Shown piece by piece: positions 34,818-44,000 of a stretch of DNA of 52,950 nt. Within the stretch, counting starts at the first letter, position 1; each line of letters begins with the position of its first letter. A model generated the notes under the pieces. That model had not been told where the DNA came from, made no database searches, and saw only the letters and a list, made by a program, of their open reading frames with translations. A program made the translations under genes and the position numbers. Source of the stretch: Aestuariivirga sp. (GTDB lineage: Bacteria > Pseudomonadota > Alphaproteobacteria > Rhizobiales > Aestuariivirgaceae); contig JAUXUN010000022.1 of NCBI GenBank assembly GCA_030680855.1, positions 1 to 52,950 of the forward strand, read 5' to 3'.

Positions 34818-37796
34818 TCATCTGCCCGTATAGGGTCCCTGCAGCCCCAGCTTTTCAAGCAGCGCCATATGCTGGTTGCCGGCCTTGATCAGGGTCGCTC
34901 CATGACGTTCGATCAGTTCGCGGCGCTGCTCCGGGTTGACCGTTGATGAAAGAGCTCCCCAGATCGCCGCCATCGCCTCGGCGGTCCTGCGCGCCTTGGC
35001 CAGCGCCTCCGCGTCCTCAACGGCCCGGGCCAGAGCAAGCCCCGTCACCGCGCCAACCCCGGTCACCGTGCGCACCCCCGCGTTCACATAGCCCGCCGGC
35101 AACTGCCCCTTGAGATTGGTCACCGCCTTGAATTGGATAAGGTCAAAAATCTGGTCCACCGCCTGCTTGGCGCCTTCAACCCGTGAAATGTGCTCCGTAT
35201 CCGCCGCCGCATGGGGCAGCAGTTCCATCTTGCCCCGGTGACGTGTTTCCATCTCGCGGTAAGGCACCATGGGCCCGGTCAGCGCCCCCGTCTTGGCGTC
35301 CTTGAACAAATCCGCATCGATACACGCATAACGCACCTTGCCACTCTGCAAGGCCACGTCCAGCGCCTTGGCATCCACCACTTCGCCCCGGTCATAGTTG
35401 ATCACCACCGCCCCGTCATTCATCACCGCCAGCACTTCGCTTCCCACCACGCCCGCGTTCACATACTTACCCGTGGCTGCATTGAGCGCCCCGAGCCCCG
35501 TATGCGGGCTTATGAAATCAGCGCTCCGCGCCGCGTCCTCAGCGGTCGCGGCAAATTCAAAGCCTTCCGATTCAATCCATTCCTGGTGCCGCGGACGCGC
35601 ATGGATGGAAACCCTCATGCCGAATGCCTTGCAAAGCTTGGCCACTTCACGCCCGATATTGCCGTAGCCGACAATGGCGATCTTCTTGCCTTCCAGCTTT
35701 TCCGTTGGAAACTCCTTCAAGTTTCGCGCCGTATCAAAGTCACCGGCCACTACCCGCGCATGCAATTCATCCACCGCCAGGTCGGGCGCCACTTTCAGCA
35801 GGGCCTTCATCACCATCTGCGCCGTGGCGCGGCTGTTGAAGCTCGGCGTGTTCATCAGCACCGCCTCGCCACCCTCGCCATTGCCTCCTCCCCACGTGGC
35901 GCATGCCATGTTGCCGGTCCCTGCCCCGATGCGCACCCCGCCGAGCTTGAACACCGAAGCCTTTGGCAGATGAGTCGCCGCCGCGATCACGGCGTCATAC
36001 TGGCCGGCATTCGTAATCGGCAGCAGTTCCGCTTCCGTGCCAAGCTGCGGCTGGTAGAAGAAATGCAGTTTGCCCTTGGCAAGCTTTCCCTCATCTCCCA
36101 GCGGGCCCTCATGGAACACCCCGCCCTTCGCTTCTATATGTTTGCGAACCGCGCTGTGATCGGGCATGCCGTCTTTTCCAAGTTTCAACCCAACGAAGTC
36201 ACACACCAGAATCTTGTAAACCTTAGCCGGATCATCCAGGCGCGGACGTTCATCTGCATCACTAGGCGGCGGAAATTTCTCCCCAAGCGCCGCGAGTTCC
36301 TCTTCCAGCACCAGAATCTTCGCCCGCAAATAGGCATAGTGCAAATTGTCCAGCAGCGCAGTCACATCTTCCGGCGCGCGGATGCCGCCAATCCAGGCGC
36401 GGTAATCCCCGGGCGTTCCCGGAAAGGCATTCACATAGCGCGCCACATCAAGCCCGCGCTCATGGCTGCCGTCCGGATGGGTCAAACCCTCATAACCCAA
36501 AATCTGTTTTGAGCGCGCAATGATCCGCGCGTGAATTGCGGCATCGGTGATGTCCTTGTCATTCACTTTCAAAAGCGTCACCGCCGCGCCGCGCCGCTCC
36601 GGCTCCGCCACGCCCAACTCCAGCATCGGATGCGCCGTCACCCACTCATTGATCGCCGCCCGGTTGGCCATGGAACGCCGGTTGAGATCGGAAACCGAAC
36701 CCAGCCGCCGTTCCGAACGCAGCAACCCAAAAGTCGTCTCGGCAAAGGCCAGCGTGCTGTAGGTGTTGATCACCCCGCCCAGCATCTTGTCCTGCGCCGG
36801 ATCATAGATCGGCCCCGCGTTCACGCTGCGAGCACCTGTCAGCGGGCGCTTCGCGTCAAGCGGCGCCACAATCTTCAACTGGCGTGGGATTGCCCATGAC
36901 GGATTTTTCTGGTTGGCCTCGATCAAGGCCAAGGCCTGCGGCGTAAACGAAGCCACATAATATCCGGAAATGCCGCCAATGGCTTTCTGGAACGGCATGA
37001 ACAGGCAGCACTCGCTCACCACCCGCCGCACAATCGTCTCGCCCCACGGCATGGCCCCAAGCATCGACGTGGCATCCAGCACCGCATGATGCTCCGCCGG
37101 ATTGCGCTCAATCCAGTCCAAAAGATTCGTGATGTCGGACAGCGTATAGGTCGTGGCCCCCGTCGTCTCATGGCCCACGCCCACGAAAATCTTGATGCCC
37201 ATTTTCTCAAGTTGCTCGGCGCTGGGTATCGTGCCTTCGTCCCGCGCAAAATGAATGCGCTTTTCGTTGCCGCTGCGCGCATAGCGCTGCAGCTCGATGA
37301 TCTGTGCCCCCCACGACTGGCGGAAGAATCCGCCCGCCTTGGCTAGGTCCGATTCAGGTTCCGGCGTGTCCACAAACAGATGCTGGCTCGCGTCCGTGGC
37401 GTTCATCATGTGCATCAGGCACACGGTGAAGCCGCTGTGCCCCCCGCCCAGCCCAACCGCCATTTTGTTGGTTTTCGGAAATTCGAAATAGCGGTGGATT
37501 TCGCGCATCATGTCGGCCAGGAATTTATCCGCCGGATAGCCCCGGTGCATGCTGCGGGCGATTTCCGCCACGGTGAAAGGCCCCAGGTCGCGCCCCTTGT
37601 CATCCAGCTTGCGGTAATTCTTCTCAAGCCAGGCTTCGAATTCAAAGCGCAGCAGGCGCGAGGCCACCTCGTCGGCTGTCGCATCGGTGATCGGTCCTAC
37701 GCCGAAGAACGGGTTGGAGGTGCGCTTGGGCGGCCCGCCCGCCGTGGCTTTGAGCGCAGCCACACGCTGGTTTTTCAAGTCATCGATCTTCGCCAT
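34818..37796 (-). CDS. Fusion of SerC-like aminotransferase and SerA-like dehydrogenase
   Basis: The 992-residue protein joins two enzyme bodies in one uninterrupted frame. Residues 100-490 form a class V PLP aminotransferase related to phosphoserine aminotransferase, with the ring-binding Asp241 ('LDATSMLG') and a PLP Lys candidate at 271 ('PFQKAIGG'). Residues 525-890 form a D-2-hydroxyacid dehydrogenase like phosphoglycerate dehydrogenase: NAD loop 'VGYGNIGRE' (709-717), Arg803 ('NYDRGEVV'), acidic 'IDADLF' near 827 and His862 ('LLPHAAAD'). The last 100 residues are helical and not an ACT domain. The two steps are consecutive in serine synthesis, so channeling is plausible; the exact substrate is unproven. 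Confidence 0.82.
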   Translation of the reverse strand: MAKIDDLKNQRVAALKATAGGPPKRTSNPFFGVGPITDATADEVASRLLRFEFEAWLEKNYRKLDDKGRDLGPFTVAEIARSMHRGYPADKFLADMMREIHRYFEFPKTNKMAVGLGGGHSGFTVCLMHMMNATDASQHLFVDTPEPESDLAKAGGFFRQSWGAQIIELQRYARSGNEKRIHFARDEGTIPSAEQLEKMGIKIFVGVGHETTGATTYTLSDITNLLDWIERNPAEHHAVLDATSMLGAMPWGETIVRRVVSECCLFMPFQKAIGGISGYYVASFTPQALALIEANQKNPSWAIPRQLKIVAPLDAKRPLTGARSVNAGPIYDPAQDKMLGGVINTYSTLAFAETTFGLLRSERRLGSVSDLNRRSMANRAAINEWVTAHPMLELGVAEPERRGAAVTLLKVNDKDITDAAIHARIIARSKQILGYEGLTHPDGSHERGLDVARYVNAFPGTPGDYRAWIGGIRAPEDVTALLDNLHYAYLRAKILVLEEELAALGEKFPPPSDADERPRLDDPAKVYKILVCDFVGLKLGKDGMPDHSAVRKHIEAKGGVFHEGPLGDEGKLAKGKLHFFYQPQLGTEAELLPITNAGQYDAVIAAATHLPKASVFKLGGVRIGAGTGNMACATWGGGNGEGGEAVLMNTPSFNSRATAQMVMKALLKVAPDLAVDELHARVVAGDFDTARNLKEFPTEKLEGKKIAIVGYGNIGREVAKLCKAFGMRVSIHARPRHQEWIESEGFEFAATAEDAARSADFISPHTGLGALNAATGKYVNAGVVGSEVLAVMNDGAVVINYDRGEVVDAKALDVALQSGKVRYACIDADLFKDAKTGALTGPMVPYREMETRHRGKMELLPHAAADTEHISRVEGAKQAVDQIFDLIQFKAVTNLKGQLPAGYVNAGVRTVTGVGAVTGLALARAVEDAEALAKARRTAEAMAAIWGALSSTVNPEQRRELIERHGATLIKAGNQHMALLEKLGLQGPYTGR

Positions 37797-37888
37797 GGCA
37801 ACATCTCCGGGTTTTCCGGGTCATTACTATGGGTGATCACGCGAGGCGCGCTCCCCAAATGCGTCATAATCGCAGGGGTTTGCGCCGT

Positions 37889-38365
37889 TCAGATATTTTG
37901 CCGCGTCTGCGCCAGTTCTGCCTGGCCCACATTGAACGGCATTTCCTCTATTTCAATCGATTGGGTGACGGACGCCCCGTCGATGACGTCGATCGCATCA
38001 ATGACCTGGTCGACTTTGACATAGGACTGACTGCCCCGAACCACCGACACCGTCACTGTCTTGGGGATCGTCGGCACAAGGAACAGCAGGCTCTGCTGAA
38101 CGGTTACCTCCACCTCGCCTTCCGGGAAAGTCCCGGCGATATACGAACCCGCCCGCATGCGCCCGTAGGACTTATGCGCCATGGAGACAAAAGGATCCTC
38201 GCCCCGCCGGCCCAGTTCCGTGAGCGGGCGATAGACATAAATGGTTCCGCTGTTCGTGGCGCCCACAAGGCCATTGGGCGTATAGCGCGCACCCTCGGCC
38301 GCACAGCCCGCTAGAGGAAATGTCATTAACTGCAAGACTGACCGACGCGTAATCAAGCCACTCAT
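37889..38365 (-). CDS. Lipoprotein, DUF2846-like
   Basis: The 158-residue protein has a twin-Arg-like basic start ('ITRRSVLQ'), a short hydrophobic stretch and the lipobox 'LAGC', so it is a lipoprotein. The mature part contains 'GTIYVYRP' and 'SYIAGTFPEGEVEVTV', the pattern of DUF2846 beta-sandwich domains. The ATG at 38365 is preferred over a GTG 21 bases upstream. Function unknown; it is not obviously linked to its neighbours. Confidence 0.72.
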   Translation of the reverse strand: MSGLITRRSVLQLMTFPLAGCAAEGARYTPNGLVGATNSGTIYVYRPLTELGRRGEDPFVSMAHKSYGRMRAGSYIAGTFPEGEVEVTVQQSLLFLVPTIPKTVTVSVVRGSQSYVKVDQVIDAIDVIDGASVTQSIEIEEMPFNVGQAELAQTRQNI

Positions 38366-38440
38366 GAACCGCCCCACCCGAATCACTCGGCGATGAGAGG
38401 GATAATTTGAGGCCGCAATGCGGCAGCTCTTGTGGATAAC

Positions 38441-39145
38441 TTATTCGGTGGCCACCAATTTGCCGGTAAACATCACGGGGCCCGTTGCCTGGCCCGTGGG
38501 CGAGCCGCCTTCCGGCTCCAGGCTCACCGCAAACAGGGTATCATTCAACGCTGCCGGATCTATTTTTCCAAGCGTGCTTGCCGGAATGCGGAACGAGGCG
38601 TCGATCACGCCCAGCGACTGCGGCTTGTCGCGCCCCGCGCCCACGGCCCAGAGCTCATAGGACTTTCCGGGCTGCGGCGGCGCCCCAACGGTGCGCACGC
38701 TGATGCTGCCGCTGGCCAAATCAATGGAGGCAAGAAACGCCGGTCCTGGCCCTTCCGCCTGCAGCACCGCCACATAACGCTGGTCCGTGAGCGGCCCTTT
38801 TGGGGTCCCCAGCACAATGAAAGCCGCCAAAGACGCGGCAATGGCGCTGGCACCCAGCGTAGCAAGGCGCCAGGCCGAGGCTTTGCGCTTCCAGGCGACA
38901 ACTGTTTCCGAGCCTGCCGCATCCCCGGCAATGGCCTTCATCACCGCGCCACGGATGCGCGGCGGCGGCTCCACCGGTTCAAGCGCCAGGGCGAGCGGAA
39001 TAAGCCGCCGCTCCCACGCCTTGACCATCTCGGCAAAGGCAGGGTCGCTGGCCATCAGCGCTTCGGCCTCCCGCCGTTCTACAGGCGGAAGCGAGCCAAG
39101 GGCAAATTCGGCCGCCAGTTCTTCCATGTCTTCAGGTTTAGCCAT
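38441..39145 (-). CDS. Anti-sigma factor (RskA-like)
   Basis: The 234-residue protein has a cytoplasmic anti-sigma N-terminus ('MEELAAEFALGSLPPVERREAEALM'-type pattern split over helices 1-2), one membrane helix at about residues 93-112 and a periplasmic RskA C-terminal domain with 'GKSYELWAVG' and 'FAVSLEPEGGSPTG'. It lacks the His-Cys-Cys zinc motif. It would hold the ECF sigma factor inactive until a periplasmic signal leads to its cleavage. Start overlaps the sigma gene by eight bases. Confidence 0.88.
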   Translation of the reverse strand: MAKPEDMEELAAEFALGSLPPVERREAEALMASDPAFAEMVKAWERRLIPLALALEPVEPPPRIRGAVMKAIAGDAAGSETVVAWKRKASAWRLATLGASAIAASLAAFIVLGTPKGPLTDQRYVAVLQAEGPGPAFLASIDLASGSISVRTVGAPPQPGKSYELWAVGAGRDKPQSLGVIDASFRIPASTLGKIDPAALNDTLFAVSLEPEGGSPTGQATGPVMFTGKLVATE

Positions 39146-39692
39146 CGAGGCAATCCTTCAGCACTGTAAGGCTCTGCCGTAGCAGGGTCTTGATTGTCGT
39201 GGCCGGGCGCTTGTACTGCGCCGCAAGCTCATCCCGGGTCCAGCCCTGGTAATAGGCCAGAAGCACCATGTCCTGGCGCTCCTCGGGCAGCAGCTTCAAA
39301 CATTTTTTCAACCGGCTGAGGTCCATGGCCACGTCTGCCTCCGGCATCACCGGCACCGAATCGGCAGCCTCCAGCTCTTCTGCCCTGTCCGCCATGCGCT
39401 CGGAAAATCGCCGCTTAAGGTCAATGGCTTGGTTGCGGGCAATGGCCGCGAGCCAGGCTGTAGGCCGCAGTGAACCCGCCTCATAGGAGCCAGCCCTTTG
39501 CCAAACCTTGATAAAAGCCTCCTGCAAGGCCTCCTCGGCCAGCTCCGGTTTCTTCAAAACGCAGCGTACAACCGCAAACAGCTTGCCCGAGGTCAGGTCA
39601 TAAAGGCGTCCAAAGGCCCGCTTATCCCCATCCGCAACCAGAGATAGAAGTCCGTCCAATTCGCGCTCTATGGGCTCAGAAAAGCTATTCAT
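39138..39692 (-). CDS. ECF-type RNA polymerase sigma factor
   Basis: The 184-residue protein has sigma region 2 ('LYDLTSGKLFAVVRCVLKKPELAEEALQEAFIKVWQ' spread over helices, with 'RPTAWLAAIARNQAID') and region 4 ('LPEERQDMVLLAYYQGWTRDELAAQY' and 'TIKTLLRQSLTVLKDCL'). It resembles SigK-type ECF factors paired with RskA anti-sigma proteins. The divergent gene at 39835 carries an upstream element that recurs 500 bases further on, making these two genes its most likely local targets. Confidence 0.92.
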   Translation of the reverse strand: MNSFSEPIERELDGLLSLVADGDKRAFGRLYDLTSGKLFAVVRCVLKKPELAEEALQEAFIKVWQRAGSYEAGSLRPTAWLAAIARNQAIDLKRRFSERMADRAEELEAADSVPVMPEADVAMDLSRLKKCLKLLPEERQDMVLLAYYQGWTRDELAAQYKRPATTIKTLLRQSLTVLKDCLDG

Positions 39693-39744
39693 AACCCCGT
39701 CTACGGCTCATTTCGCCCAATAGTTGCATATTTCGCCCCCAAGA

Positions 39745-39772
39745 TAAACGCCAGATGAACGGAACATTCAGG
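39745..39772 (+). promoter_or_regulatory. Duplicated upstream element, copy 1
   Basis: TAAACGCCAGATGAACG, three variable bases, then CATTCAGG. The same 28-base element recurs at 40257-40284 with only the three middle bases changed. Inside it TGAACG and CATTCA form an imperfect dyad. It ends 62 bases before the start of the first 66-residue secreted protein gene and lies in the divergent gap with the sigma gene. Likely a promoter or regulator site. Confidence 0.6.
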
Positions 39773-39834
39773 TTGGGTTCGGGGTTACCTCAGTATGTTG
39801 GTTCAAGATCGAATACACGAGAGGAAACCACATC

Positions 39835-40035
39835 ATGATCCGCTACACGTTCTTCGTACTCACAGTCCTCGGATCGGCCGCAACTGCAATTGCTGCCATC
39901 ACCCCTGCCAGTGACATGCCCTTGGCCAACGCCAGGAATGTCACGGTTATCGAAATGAACCAGGCTTTCCCGGTTTACGGCCCCATCGTTGTTGAGCAGT
40001 GCGCCGTTGAGAACTGCTCCGACGTGAAAGTTTGA
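39835..40035 (+). CDS. Small secreted protein, paralogue A
   Basis: A 66-residue protein with a Sec signal (hydrophobic residues 5-20, cleavage near 'AIAAI') and a mature peptide of about 45 residues. It contains 'NVTVIEMNQAFPVYGP' and ends 'CAVENCSD'. The pattern NVTVI...PV.G...C.V..C.D is shared with the protein at 40350. Two Cys could form one disulfide in the periplasm. GAGAGGAA precedes the ATG. No known family. Confidence 0.68.
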   Translation: MIRYTFFVLTVLGSAATAIAAITPASDMPLANARNVTVIEMNQAFPVYGPIVVEQCAVENCSDVKV

Positions 40036-40188
40036 TTGAACTGCCCAGTCTAATCCGCTGGGCATCGGAACCGGGGTATGGAATGGCAACTTATATCCCT
40101 CCCCTCTCGTAAGGTGGTCATGACCAGACCCCGGTTCCAAAACTCCCTCCCCAAGCAAGATCCCCTGCAAATGTCCTGCTTGTAACTC
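40036..40188. other. Intergenic part before the terminator
   Basis: The gap between the two small secreted genes (40036-40349) is 314 bases. This first part shows no frame or clear structure; it reads as the 3' untranslated part of the 39835 gene. The rest holds the terminator at 40189-40221 and the second copy of the upstream element at 40257-40284. Confidence 0.5.
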
Positions 40189-40221
40189 AAAGGCCCCGGC
40201 AAAACCGGGGCCTTTTCTTTT
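40189..40221 (+). terminator. Rho-independent terminator
   Basis: Perfect 11-base arms AAAGGCCCCGG / CCGGGGCCTTT around the loop CAAAA, followed by TTTTCTTTT. It ends the transcript of the 39835 gene and separates it from the 40350 gene. Confidence 0.88.
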
Positions 40222-40256
40222 GCGTTCCGGGCTTGGCGTTGGTTTTGACCCGAATC

Positions 40257-40284
40257 TAAACGCCAGATGAACGAGCCATTCAGG
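40257..40284 (+). promoter_or_regulatory. Duplicated upstream element, copy 2
   Basis: Identical to copy 1 (39745-39772) at 25 of 28 positions; only the three bases between TGAACG and CATTCAGG differ. It ends 65 bases before the start of the second secreted gene, against 62 for copy 1, so position is conserved too. Flanking sequence is not conserved, which argues for selection on the element rather than a recent block duplication. Confidence 0.6.
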
Positions 40285-40349
40285 CTTCATTCCAAAGCAA
40301 AGGGGTAATTTGTTTTTAACGCTGCACACAGTCTCTGGAGGAGACAAAA

Positions 40350-40550
40350 ATGAAGACCCTGATCGCCACCGCAACCCTCACCATCATGTTCCTGTCAGCC
40401 GGCGCCTTTGCCGGAAATGACACCCAGATGGCAACCGTAGCCAAGACCCCGATCAGCAACGTGACCGTGATCATCAAGAACGGTCAGTGGCCGGTAAAGG
40501 GCCAGACCAGTTTCGACGCCTGTTCAGTCAGGCGTTGCCTCGACGCCTAA
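40350..40550 (+). CDS. Small secreted protein, paralogue B
   Basis: A 66-residue protein with a Sec signal ('GAFAG' cleavage region) and a mature peptide of about 45 residues with 'NVTVIIKNGQWPVKG' and the end 'CSVRRCLD'. Same length, signal position and Cys pair as the protein at 39835, so the two are diverged paralogues. TGGAGGAG precedes the ATG. No known family. Expression probably depends on the upstream element at 40257-40284. Confidence 0.68.
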   Translation: MKTLIATATLTIMFLSAGAFAGNDTQMATVAKTPISNVTVIIKNGQWPVKGQTSFDACSVRRCLDA

Positions 40551-40585
40551 ACCAGTTTCACCATCAACCTTCGCAAGAGGGCTGA

Positions 40586-40660
40586 GGGACAGGAGGCAGG
40601 TGGGGTGGATCAACAGCCCCCTCTCAAGCCGCTTCATTCTGCTTCCTGTCCCATCTTTTT
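40586..40660 (+). terminator. Long hairpin with U-tract, terminator or attenuator
   Basis: Arms GGGACAGGAGGCAG (40586-40599) and CTGCTTCCTGTCCC (40639-40652) pair over 14 bases with one G-T pair; the 39-base loop holds a smaller GGGG/CCCC hairpin. ATCTTTTT follows. It can end the 40350 transcript, but it also lies only 18 bases before the next gene, whose transcript would have to read through it. Confidence 0.65.
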
Positions 40661-40677
40661 CAAATCCGGAGCCTGAA

Positions 40678-41004
40678 ATGTTCAAGACCTTTGCCGCAAC
40701 CCTGGGAATTCTGCTTCTGGCGTCCACCGCCGGGGAAGCCTCGGTGCGCAATTTCTTTGCCCCCGCCATCCAGGGCTCCCGCATTGACAGCTGCCTGAGC
40801 GGCAAGGCCGATTGCGGCAAGCCCGCCGCCGATGCCTTCTGCGTGAAGGAAGGCTTCACCGAATCCATCCTCTTCCAGCGCGAAGCCGCAAGCGCCACCC
40901 GCCAGCTCGGCTCTGACACCATGTGCGAAGGCGAAAACTGCATAAGTTTCCGGCGAATCAAGTGCATCGGCCCGGCTGAGACCGCCGGATTGACGCAAAA
41001 CTGA
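40678..41004 (+). CDS. Secreted six-Cys hypothetical protein
   Basis: The 108-residue protein has a Sec signal (hydrophobic residues 7-18, cleavage near 'GEAS') and six Cys in the mature part: 'DSCLSGKADCGKPAADAFC', 'MCEGENC' and 'IKC'. These would form up to three disulfides. The ATG at 40678 has CCGGAG upstream. No family is recognised beyond a general resemblance to small rhizobial exported proteins. It lies between the secreted paralogue B and carB. Confidence 0.65.
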   Translation: MFKTFAATLGILLLASTAGEASVRNFFAPAIQGSRIDSCLSGKADCGKPAADAFCVKEGFTESILFQREAASATRQLGSDTMCEGENCISFRRIKCIGPAETAGLTQN

Positions 41005-41064
41005 TTAAGCTTGGATTCCGCCCCATGATTGTGTAGGGAACCCCAAATCGGGTTTCCTCAAAAC

Positions 41065-44000
41065 ATGCCAAAACGTACAGATATAAAATCCATTCTCATC
41101 ATTGGGGCTGGCCCTATCATTATTGGCCAGGCCTGCGAGTTTGACTATTCCGGCACCCAGGCCTGCAAGGCCCTCAAGGCCGAGGGTTACCGCATCATCC
41201 TGATCAATTCCAATCCGGCCACCATCATGACCGACCCGGACCTGGCCGACGCCACCTACATCGAACCCATTACCCCTGAAGTGGTGGCCAAGATCATCGA
41301 GAAGGAACGGCCCGACGCCCTGCTCCCCACCATGGGTGGCCAAACCGCACTGAACACCGCCCTCACCCTCAACAGGATGGGTATTCTCGAAAAATTCGGC
41401 GTCGAGCTCATTGGCGCCAAAGCTGAAGCTATCGATATGGCGGAAGACCGCGAACTGTTCCGCGAGGCCATGAAAAAAATCGGCCTGGAAACCCCCAGGT
41501 CCATGCTGGCCAACGCCTCCGAGGCCAAAGACGAAGACAAGGCCTTCTTCCTCGCCGAAACCAGTCGCCTGAAATCTAAAGGTGGCGATGTCGCCGCCTT
41601 CGAACGCAGTTGGGCCGACCGCGAACCCGAACGCCTGAAAAAATACCGCAACCAGGCCATGGTCGAAGCCTTCGAGGCCATGCTCACCATCGGCCTGCCC
41701 TGCATCATCCGCCCCTCCTTCACCCTTGGCGGCACCGGCGGCGGCATCGCCTATAACCGCGAGGAATTTTTCGACATCGTCGAGTCGGGCCTCGATGCTT
41801 CCCCCACCGCCGAAGTGCTGATCGAGGAATCGGTGCTGGGCTGGAAAGAATATGAAATGGAAGTCGTTCGCGACAAGAACGACAACTGCATCATCATCTG
41901 CTCCATCGAGAACGTCGATCCCATGGGCGTGCATACCGGCGATTCCATCACCGTGGCCCCTGCCCTGACGCTGACCGACAAGGAATACCAGATCATGCGC
42001 AACGCCTCGATTGCGGTGCTGCGTGAAATCGGCGTGGAAACCGGCGGCTCCAATGTGCAGTTCGGCGTGAACCCGGCCGATGGCCGTTTGGTCGTGATCG
42101 AAATGAACCCGCGCGTCTCGCGCTCCTCCGCCTTGGCCTCGAAAGCAACCGGTTTTCCCATCGCCAAGATCGCCGCCAAGCTTGCGGTTGGCTATACGCT
42201 GGATGAATTGGCCAATGACATCACCGGCGGCGCAACACCTGCCGCCTTCGAACCAACCATTGACTACGTCGTCACTAAAATCCCGCGCTTCGCCTTTGAA
42301 AAATTCCCGGGCTCGCAAGCAATTTTATCCACCGCGATGAAATCCGTCGGCGAAGTCATGGCCATCGGCCGCACCTTCCAGGAAAGCGTGCAGAAGGCCC
42401 TGCGCGGTCTCGAAACAGGCCTCAGCGGCTTTGATGAAATTGAAATTCCGGGCCTCGGCGAAGGCGACGACAAGAACGCCATCCGCGCCGCCTTGGGAAC
42501 GCCAACGCCAGATCGCCTGCTGATCATTGCGCAAGCCTTCCGCCACGGCGCAACGGTTGAGCAGATTTTTGCCTCCTGCAAATACGAGCCCTGGTTCCTG
42601 CGCCAGATCGAGGAACTTGTGAAAATCGAAGAAAAGATCCGCGCGAACGGCCTGCCCAATGATGCGGTGAATTTCCAGAAGCTCAAGGCCATGGGATTTT
42701 CCGACAAGCGCATGGCAAAACTGGTCGGCGTCAGTGAAGACAAGGTCCGCAAGCATCGCCATAAGCTCGGGGTGCGCCCCGTGTTCAAGCGCATTGATAC
42801 CTGTGCCGCGGAATTTGCTTCGCCCACCGCTTACATGTATTCAACTTATGAAACCGGCTTCATTGGCCGCACCGGCAACGAAGCCCAGCCTTCTGACAAA
42901 CAGAAGGTCATCATCCTCGGCGGCGGGCCAAACCGCATCGGCCAGGGCATTGAGTTTGATTACTGCTGCTGCCACGCCTGCTTCGCGCTCCATGATGCGG
43001 GCTATGAATCGATCATGGTGAACTGCAATCCGGAAACCGTCTCCACCGATTACGACACGTCTGACCGGCTCTATTTCGAGTCCCTCACTATCGAAGACGT
43101 TCTCGAAATCATTCACGTCGAACAATCGAAGGGCACGCTGAAGGGCGTCATCGTCCAGTTCGGCGGCCAGACACCGCTGAAGCTCGCGGGCAAGCTCGAA
43201 GAACTCGGCGTCCCCATTCTCGGCACCACGCCCGATGCCATTGATCTCGCCGAAGACCGTGACCGTTTCTCCAGGCTTCTGAAAAAGCTGAAACTGCGCC
43301 AGCCGGAGAACGGCATCGCCCGCTCCGCCGCCGAAGCCAAAAAGATCGCCAGGAAAATCGGCTTCCCCGTGGTCATCCGCCCCTCCTATGTCTTGGGTGG
43401 CCGCGCCATGGAAATCGTCCGCAGCGATGAGCATCTCCAGCGCTACATCACCGAGGCCGTGGTCGTCTCCGGCGATAGCCCCGTGTTGATCGACAGCTAC
43501 CTCTCCGACGCCGTCGAAGTGGACGTCGACGCGATCTGCGATGGCAAGGACGTGTTCATCGCCGGCGTCATGGAGCATATCGAAGAAGCTGGCATTCACT
43601 CCGGTGACAGCGCCTGTTCGCTTCCGCCCTATTCGCTCAAAGCTCCCATCATTGCCGAAATGGAGGCGCAAACCAAAAAAATGGCGCTGGCGCTCAATGT
43701 CGTGGGCCTGATGAATGTTCAGTTCGCCATCAAGGACGACCTGGTCTACGTCCTCGAAGTAAACCCTAGAGCCTCGCGCACCGTGCCCTTCGTGGCCAAG
43801 GTCGTGGGCATTCCCGTGGCCAAGATCGCCGCCCGTGTGATGGCTGGCGAAAGCCTTGCCAGCTTCAAGCTGGTTAACCGGAAGCTCGCCCATGTCGCTG
43901 TAAAGGAAGCGGTTTTCCCCTTCAACCGCTTCCCCGGCGTCGATGTCCTGTTGGGCCCAGAAATGCGCTCGACCGGCGAAGTCATGGGCCTCGACAAAAC

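Noticed and set aside
35190-36512. 440-residue plus-strand open frame opposite the SerC/SerA-like fusion
   Set aside because: Antisense shadow without domain signatures; the minus-strand protein has clear PLP and NAD motifs.
34818-37796. Suspicion that the 992-residue frame is two genes merged by a sequencing error
   Set aside because: No stop or start with ribosome site is seen at the junction around residues 490-525, and both halves are in the same intact frame with a plausible linker.
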